Source of the DNA: Bimastos eiseni
Lineage: Eukaryota; Annelida; Clitellata; Crassiclitellata; Lumbricidae
Length of the DNA: 64,000 nucleotides
Assembly (NCBI GenBank): GCA_959347315.1
Contig: OY365817.1
Coordinates: forward strand, 1,319,357 to 1,383,356
Reading direction: 5' to 3'
This document shows positions 57,512 through 64,000 of this stretch, piece by piece. The translations under genes were made by a program, and so were the position numbers. Each line of letters begins with the position of its first letter. The first letter of the stretch is position 1. A model generated the notes under the pieces. That model worked only from the letters and a program-made list of their open reading frames with translations. It was not told the DNA's origin and ran no database searches.

Positions 57512-57997
57512 GTGAGTTCTTTTCACTCTTGTCATGAATCTGTTATCTTTGCTATGATTCCGAAGTCCTACATCAATAATTATTAATTTGACTGTTGTAC
57601 ATTTTACATGTGTCCATGTCTATGTACATCCACGCACCCATGCGTTTTTCCATCCATCCATCCTATCAGCCCTTGACGTCAGATGAATTGAAATTCATAG
57701 GCTTGGTTCTACATGTGTGTGAGGGCCTGCCAATGGAGAAGACTCTCTGTGCTATCCAAGCAAGAGTCACACACGTGCATTGACCTGGTTCTTATTGAAA
57801 TATGTCATCAGTTAGATTATTGAGAAACACCTTCAGGAGGGTTTTTGAAGGTTCTTCGTTGGTGTCCAGATATAACAGTACATTTCATACATTCCTATCA
57901 TTCATACATCCATGCACATTTTCCTACATTTCTCTTGAATTCCTATGTGACCACACATGAAAACATGTTTGCGATAATTGCATTGTATTTCTATATT

Positions 57998-58070
57998 TCT
58001 ATAGTGCCTCTCTCAATACAACCTAATCAGAGGCGCTGTCAGTGCGGAAAGCCCTATGGGAAAAAAAGTC
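57998..58070 (-). repeat. Reversed LINE tail
   Basis: tatagtgcctctctcaatac then atcagaggcgctgtcag. The rest of intron 46 shows CATT/CATC-rich sequence only. Confidence 0.5.
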
Positions 58071-58398
58071 TCATGAATGCGGGCAGATACAGAAGCCAAA
58101 ATCAAGAAGCAATAATAATAATATATATCTAGAAATATATCTAGATATATGATATGGTGCATTGAAAGTATCATACAGAAGCATTAGTCACTCTTGCCAT
58201 TTAAAGCCATCAAGAAGAGACGATGTGTTCGGTAGGCAAACAGACAGTCCTCGGACGACGAGAAAGTCCATGACTGGGTGTCACCCACACACCTGTAGAA
58301 CGCAGCACATTCGCATCCAGAGGACTTGCATATGCATGGATGTATAGATGCCTATTTATACGCGTGATGTGGTCACATATGTGTGCTGTTGATTTTAG

Positions 58399-58857
58399 GA
58401 TTTGCTGGACCAACCGGACCACCTGGATCAAGGGGAGACTTTGGTGTCTCCGGGGCAACAGGACTTGCAGGAGAGAATGGTGCAGCAGGCAGCACGGGAC
58501 CTGATGGATCCCCTGGAAGTCCTGGAGCCAAGGGACTGCCGGGCCTGCAGGGTGAGGCTGGTATCCCAGGGGCTTCGGGCATGCCCGGAGATCCTGGGTT
58601 CCCAGGTCAGGCAGGACCCGGTGGGGCTCAGGGAACGAGTGGAGTCGCTGGAGACACTGGGGCAACTGGAGGTCCTGGGCAGGTGGGTGATGTGGGATTA
58701 CCAGGGGTGCAGGGAGCAACTGGTGGGCCAGGCCCAATCGGCCCTGTCGGAGGGGCTGGGCCGGGTGGTGCCAGAGGACTGCCTGGACAACGTGGTGATC
58801 CTGGACCCAGAGGACTAGATGGTCCCATTGGACCATCAGGACCAAGAGGCACTCAAG
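58399..58857 (+). CDS. Collagen exon 47 (51 triplets)
   Basis: 459 nt, acceptor gattttag, donor GTTAGT. Two Glu (GENG, GEAG); SRGDFG and QRGDPG; Gly-rich middle (AGPGGAQG) that still keeps register. Confidence 0.93.
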
Positions 58858-59031
58858 GTTAGTCCTTTCTCTCTCTCTAATTGAATCTAAACCCTTTATA
58901 GAATTCATTGACACAACTGCACAAGGCATTGCAATAATCAGTTGTTTCTAATTATAATGATGACACAGGCCTGCCAACTGATCTGGATGTTGTCCTAATT
59001 ACAATTAAGACAGCATCTAGGACAGCATTAC

Positions 59032-59062
59032 AATGTAATGTAATTCTCGATTACATTACATT
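59032..59062. repeat. Hairpin in intron 47
   Basis: aatgtaatgtaat and attacattacatt arms of 13 bp with a 5-nt loop; otherwise nothing recognised in 58858-59424 except a short gat run at about 59317-59330. Confidence 0.85.
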
Positions 59063-59424
59063 ATTAACAGCTTGATCTTGATGTGCCATCAGTTGATACA
59101 TTGTACATAAAACGCCGATACAATAGAGGTTACTATCGACAGGTATCGATAGAAACAAAGGTAGACGAAGACTACGCTGCGGATAGATAATAAAGATGAG
59201 AAGATACATCACTTGGACTGACTCCAAGAGGAGCAGTGGGCCTGATAAATGATGGTGGACGATGGAGATCATTTACTCGTACCCATAGCCACCTAATGAC
59301 TTGCATCAGGAACTGATGATGATGATGATGCAGGTGAAGGTTCCATATGCTTGATACACTTTCTAAGCATATTTGGATGTTAATTAGTAAGTTAATTGAG
59401 ATTACTAATCGTTTCCTTTTTCAG

Positions 59425-60198
59425 GGGCATCTGGACAGCCTGGGTCACCTGGAGTGCGTGGAACTGATGGCCAGCCTGGATTGGCTGGTGCAACCGGATT
59501 TGCTGGACTTCCTGGTTCTCGAGGCGATCCAGGTCTTAGGGGTGCTGCTGGTTCCAGTGGGTCAAAGGGTGGTCGAGGGGACTTTGGAAATCCCGGAGCG
59601 GCCGGAGCAACCGGTGCAATCGGAGCAGTTGGAACCACAGGTGGAACCGGATTTACTGGAGCACGTGGAACGCCTGGCTTGCCAGGGCAATCCGGAGTAC
59701 GAGGAATATCTGGAGCTGATGGATCAACTGGAGCGGCTGGACCAGCTGGACAAGTAGGACAGAGGGGAGACTCAGGTCCTGCTGGACCTGCAGGCCCAAC
59801 TGGTCCTCAGGGTCAGGCAGGACTGAGAGGAGATCAGGGATTCCAGGGCCAGGCGGGCCTACCTGGCGACAAGGGGGCTACGGGTGCACCTGGAAACAAC
59901 GGTACTCAAGGACAGAGAGGAGATCCTGGATCCCAAGGAGTGGTAGGACTAAATGGCCCTGTGGGGGCCACCGGCTTGCAGGGGGCTACGGGCGACCCTG
60001 GAGTAATTGGTGACCCAGGACCAAGAGGACCGCAAGGATCGACCGGCTCGTCTGGGATCAGTGGCGATACGGGTCCTCAGGGTCCAGATGGGCAGGTCGG
60101 GGCTAAGGGAGTCAATGGAGATCCTGGTCTGACTGGGGAGGCTGGACTACCCGGATCAACAGGCCCTCGTGGTGATGTGGGACAAATCGGACCTCAAG
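59425..60198 (+). CDS. Collagen exon 48 (86 triplets)
   Basis: 774 nt, acceptor tttttcag, donor GTAGGC. Six RGD; Ala/Thr-rich centre (AAGATGAIGAVG). Confidence 0.94.
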
Positions 60199-60366
60199 GT
60201 AGGCTCTAAATTTGAAGGTTATTTTCATCCTTTATTTACTTCATCATTTTATCATAGAGTAAATATTATGTTGATAATGTCGTAGTCATCTCAATTCCTA
60301 CGTGTATGACCTGTATGTATGGATGTATGTATGCACCTGTATGTTAATCTCTGCATGTATTATGTT

Positions 60367-60558
60367 ACGTGTGTAAGTATGTCGTCAAGATTTGAGTCAG
60401 CTGTCAAAAACTACACACACCAAAACGCTGATGCCAAACTGAAAGTTATTATTAAATATTATTAATGTTATTATGAATTCTAATGCACCAGTCATCGGCA
60501 GGATGGTTTCAAAGACAATGACAGCTGACTCAAATCTTGACGACATACTTACACACGT
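60367..60558. repeat. Perfect 40-bp inverted repeat (fold-back)
   Basis: 60367-60406 and 60519-60558 are exact reverse complements (starting acgtgtgtaagtatgtcgtc) with a 112-nt spacer. Strong cruciform or RNA stem potential; a small fold-back element is likely. Confidence 0.9.
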
Positions 60559-60725
60559 GTTCCCATTTGCAACGATACAAAGGACAATTGTAACGACCTC
60601 CTGCGTTTTTACACGCAGGAAATCTCACCCCGATGACGAGTTCAGTTACTTGTGAATCAATCCTTGCCCTATTGGTAAGTTTTCTAGGTTGTGCTATTAG
60701 TGTCAGCAAATCAGATTTTTCTTAG

Positions 60726-61075
60726 ATGTATGCTGTTCCTGATACACATCTTGTCTTTGGCTGGTATTCATTCACTGTTGCCGATCCCTCCATCTGGAAC
60801 TCTCTACCTCCTTACATTTACAACTTTCTCAGCTTAAGTCTCACTTTTTCGATCATCCACCCTCAAATCCTCAACCGAAGCAACGCCCTCCTTAACAGCT
60901 ACTCTGACCCTCTGGAAACCGGACTCAGCCCTCCCTCGGACTACTCTTTTGACAACCCATTTGATTTGAATAAGCTGGTGCCCTCTGCTTGGCTTTCGAG
61001 AAGTTTGGTGATTACAATTACGATGCTCTAAACTGAAAACCTACCTCTTCTACGATCAACTGAGCTCACTGGTAG
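60726..61075 (+). repeat. CR1/L2-like LINE 3' part
   Basis: Coding remnant SFTVADPSIWNSLPPYI is the LINE C-terminal motif; downstream sequence matches 52640-53010 in the opposite orientation. Confidence 0.7.
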
Positions 61076-61115
61076 TAATGAGTCATGTGTTATCATTGTT
61101 TCAATTTTGCCTTAG

Positions 61116-61565
61116 GTGTAAGCGGTCCGTTCGGAGCAACTGGTCAAAATGGCGCTGCTGGTGCTGCCGGAAACACCGGTGCTCCAGGTTCTCCAGGTCT
61201 TCAAGGACTCAGAGGAGATACCGGACCAAACGGAACCGCTGGACCTAGAGGCGACGTTGGACTCTCAGGACCTTCCGGCCAGGTGGGGCTTCCAGGTCTT
61301 TCGGGAGCAACTGGAAATCCTGGACCGATCGGACCCACAGGACAGAGGGGCGCTGCGGGAGTCCGAGGGGCGACGGGACTGGGTGGGTTGTCGGGAGCAA
61401 CAGGAGATCCAGGAGTTCAAGGACCTCGAGGACTTCAGGGAGATCCAGGACTTGTTGGTGCAACTGGGCTGCTCGGGGGCCCGGGCCTGCGAGGGTTTGC
61501 TGGCGATCAAGGCGCAAGGGGATCTCCGGGAGGAACGGGACCGAGGGGTCTCTCTGGGGCTACAG
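61116..61565 (+). CDS. Collagen exon 49 (50 triplets)
   Basis: 450 nt, acceptor tgccttag, donor GTAGTC. Leu- and Thr-rich (LVGATGLLG); LRGDTG and PRGDVG. Confidence 0.93.
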
Positions 61566-61739
61566 GTAGTCTACATCTAATCTAATCGGATCTAGAGCGT
61601 TCTATGGCAATGTATTTTTAATGCATGGACTGCTTTTAAATGTGCTCTTATGTTAATGTTCAGTTATAATTACAATTAATATTAATTAATAATCTTATCG
61701 GTAAACTTGTGTAGCACTGTTGTTATGTGGACCATGTCA

Positions 61740-61885
61740 GTTCTATCAACAGAGTAGGACTTGAAGAGAATAAATGTTGAATTCAAGAGTTTTAATGTAA
61801 AAAGTAAAATTAAATTTGGAAACTGTTATTTATCACCATGGTTTGACGCAGTGTCTCTTGGAGGGGGCGCTATACAAGTCCTCTC
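61740..61885. repeat. Duplicated intron segment and LINE tail
   Basis: gagttttaatgtaaaaagta at about 61786 recurs at about 63239 with related flanks (63190-63290). A tail-like gggggcgctatacaagt follows at about 61863. Downstream, 62100-62345 is CATA/TATA-rich. Confidence 0.6.
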
Positions 61886-62389
61886 ACTCCTCTGTGTGTA
61901 GATCCATTTGCTCTGGAACAGAATCCATGGGCTGGGCTGTATGCATGTGCGAGAGCCTTCTGTGGTCTATTCTAGTCATGTGAGATTAGCAAGTAAGTAT
62001 ATTCTTTAGTCAGACGTCTGCAAATGCACGACATGCACAACGAAAATTTAACAAGTACAAAGAAATGCATTTCTTGATCCTAGTGACATAGGCTTCAAGT
62101 TGTTTATTAGATCAATGTTTATATACATACATATCTTCATAATACACATGCAAATACATACAATTGCATATATATGCAATTATGCATGCATTGCATAGTT
62201 TATATGGATATATGTCCATAGATACATATATACCTAACATAACTTACTTACATACATACATGTGCATTCGTGATTTAAATATATAGTTTCTATACATATA
62301 TACATGAATAAATGCACACATACTTATATGCATAAATATTTACCTGCATGCATATACGTGGTGGTTAGTCCAGCTGTTTCCTGTTGTAG

Positions 62390-63100
62390 GTGCGACTGGC
62401 TTATTGGGAGTAGCTGGAACGGCTGGAGATACGGGTGCCTCTGGTGCCGTTGGTGATACTGGATTGCAGGGTCCTCAGGGCGACACTGGGCCTGTGGGGG
62501 CCAGAGGGGTTGTCGGCATTCGAGGCGATCCTGGAGTCAGGGGCGAAAACGGGACTGCAGGACAGGTGGGACCGCGGGGTCCAAACGGAGTTGTTGGAGC
62601 CACCGGACCAGCCGGGCCGGTCGGACCCGCGGGACCACAGGGCTATCCCGGACCCAGAGGTATTCAGGGACTCAGTGGCGAACTGGGGCTGGGTGGTGAC
62701 ACTGGTCCTGATGGACCAGCTGGACCAAAGGGGCCTCAGGGAGCCATAGGACTCATTGGGCCAACCGGAGCAGTCGGTTCCAATGGAACTGCTGGCCCAC
62801 CTGGGTCACAAGGAGACCGTGGTTTGCCTGGGGCAACGGGTGCAACGGGGCTGCTTGGTCAATCTGGGGCAACTGGTCTACAAGGCAACATAGGTCAACC
62901 GGGTCCTGTTGGTCAACAAGGTGCAACTGGCCCGCTAGGACCTGCCGGAGGAGGTGGTGATACTGGGGCCCCTGGTCCACAAGGAGCTAGAGGTCAGAAT
63001 GGTGTCATTGGTGATCCTGGCCCACTCGGACCGGCTGGACCAGTGGGGCCAGCAGGGCCTCGAGGAGACCAGGGCGTTATGGGCCCTCCAGGAGACCAAG
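62390..63100 (+). CDS. Collagen exon 50 (79 triplets)
   Basis: 711 nt, acceptor ctgttgtag, donor GTTTGA. Y-position Thr 12 against Pro 8 by my count; more hydrophobic (Val, Leu, Ile) than the 5' exons. IRGDPG and PRGDQG; two Glu. Confidence 0.93.
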
Positions 63101-63291
63101 GTTTGAATTCTCATCTTTTGCTGGTATATCTTGGTACCTGTCACTGGTAATATGTGTTTGTTATTACACATATTTATATAGCCCATTAATATCTATCAAC
63201 ACAGTTGAAATTCATGAGAACTGTTGTTATATTTGATTGAGTTTTAATGTAAAAAGTAAAAGTTTGTTTACTTGTGAAACTATCAATAAAA

Positions 63292-63450
63292 CAAAGCCAA
63301 ATGCACAAATGACCTAATTACCTGTTAAATGCACAAATTACCTGATTACTTAAGTCAAAAGTATAAATGACCTGATTACTCAAGCCAAATGTATAAATGA
63401 CCTGATTACGTAAATCAAATGTATGAATGACTTGATTAAGTAAGTCAAGT
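63292..63450. repeat. 30-bp minisatellite, about 5 copies
   Basis: Unit tataaatgacctgattac plus 12 nt, copies increasingly diverged to the right. Confidence 0.88.
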
Positions 63451-63656
63451 GAAACAAACTGAACTGATTACCTGAATGCACGAGCTGACCAAGGTTGGAT
63501 GCACAAATTGACATAATTGTCTACTTGACATAAATGAAATGCGCCTATTGGCCAAGTACATGAATTGACCAAATTGACTTATGTGAAATGCACAGACATG
63601 GAACCGGAAACACTGAAGGTTCATCCAGTGCATAAACAGTTGATTGAAGGCAACAG

Positions 63657-63747
63657 GTTCATCCAAAACCTATGTGGTGCTAATGTTCATGGAAACAAAA
63701 CGTTCATCCAAAACCTATGTGGTGTTAATGTTCATGGAAAACAAAAG
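63657..63747. repeat. 45-bp tandem duplication
   Basis: gttcatccaaaacctatgtg starts two copies of 45 and 46 nt differing at a few bases; a partial third flank lies on the left. Confidence 0.9.
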
Positions 63748-63911
63748 GTTAATCAGGTGCTACAAAGTTTCATTAAATACAAAGGCTTCATCTGTTGCCC
63801 GTGTGGTGCTAATAACAATGATAAACATAACCTGAGTTTAGCTTTAAAGTAGGGCTGTAGAAATGTGGTGATCACGATTATTATACTTTGGACTATGTTT
63901 GCTTTCTTCAG

Positions 63912-64000
63912 GAATGAACGGAACAGTTGGTGTGCCAGGCAACGTGGGTGAGGCGGGCGCCTACGGCAGGCCAGGCACAATAGGAGGCACTGGCCCTTCT
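63912..64000 (+). CDS. Collagen exon 51, cut by the window edge
   Basis: Acceptor tttcttcag; 89 nt seen, starting MNGTVGVPG and continuing in perfect triplets to the last base. Contains Glu (GEAG) and Tyr (AYG). The gene continues to the right. Confidence 0.9.

Larger units (their letters stand above)
322..64000 (+). other. Giant multi-exon collagen gene, middle part only
   Basis: This is a single transcription unit of 51 recognised exons, described one by one below. All exons carry Gly-X-Y repeats in one continuous frame after splicing. Each intron ends in AG and starts with GT (GC in two cases), and each interrupts a Gly codon after its first base, so every exon is symmetric (phase 1-1). 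The spliced product seen here is 7,202 residues, essentially all triple helix, with only six small imperfections. No Cys, His or Trp was seen; Glu is rare; Asp, Arg, Gln, Ser and Thr supply the polar residues. The product should be a secreted, extracellular homo- or heterotrimeric collagen. Length far beyond fibrillar (about 1,014 residues) or type IV chains, and Thr-rich Y positions, recall annelid cuticle collagens; a byssal, spongin-like or other invertebrate giant collagen is possible. Both ends of the gene lie outside the window, so subclass cannot be fixed from the non-collagenous domains. Confidence 0.93.

Noticed and set aside
63565..63852. 95-codon open frame with Cys near exon 51
   Set aside because: It is produced by the 45-bp tandem duplication; no splice sites or similarity that I recognise.
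322..64000. Bacterial or viral collagen-like protein
   Set aside because: Consistent spliceosomal introns, LINE, SINE and hAT remnants show an animal genome.
322..64000. Vertebrate-type fibrillar collagen
   Set aside because: Exons are not 45, 54, 99, 108 or 162 nt, Gly codons are split, and the helix is at least seven times too long.

Overview
The window is eukaryotic, most likely from a marine invertebrate animal. It is dominated by one gene on the + strand: 51 exons (50 complete, the last cut by the right edge), every one encoding collagen Gly-X-Y triplets. The complete exons add up to 21,519 nt (7,173 codons). The gene is open at both ends: no signal peptide, N- or C-terminal non-collagenous domain, promoter or poly(A) site is present. 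At about 0.286 nm per residue, the part seen here would make a triple helix of roughly 2 micrometres, about seven times a fibrillar collagen.

Every intron is phase 1 and splits a Gly codon (G|GN). Every complete exon is a multiple of 9 nt except two (322-relative exons 10 and 33), whose extra length is explained by two-residue insertions in the repeat. Two introns use GC-AG ends. In exons 12-18 lengths alternate strictly between 225 and 351 nt (25 and 39 triplets), which points to tandem duplication of a two-exon module. Exons become longer toward the 3' side, up to 1,314 nt. I saw no Cys, His or Trp in the encoded helix and very little Glu; Thr is common in the Y position and RGD occurs about 100 times. 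Extreme length and Thr-rich Y positions resemble annelid cuticle collagens (about 2.4 micrometres, galactosylated Thr in Y), so a polychaete-like annelid is my leading but unproven guess.

The introns (about 0.15-2.3 kb) hold the rest. There are many 5'-truncated CR1/L2-type LINE pieces, recognisable by a tail close to GCGCTATATAAAT and by decayed C-terminal coding such as FSVVGPSLWN. There are tRNA-derived SINE heads, two hAT-type non-autonomous elements with perfect 8-bp target duplications (29182-29466, 39079-39468), a decayed FLYWCH/Mutator-like transposon with about 90-bp inverted ends (24299-25410), and the 3' part of a LINE with an R2-type restriction-like endonuclease (26359-27460, minus). 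Numerous minisatellites, microsatellites, hairpins and palindromes are also present.

Apart from the collagen gene and transposon remains, the only other possible coding sequence is a weak candidate terminal exon on the minus strand at 27632-27719. No functional RNA genes, CRISPR arrays or bacterial features were found.
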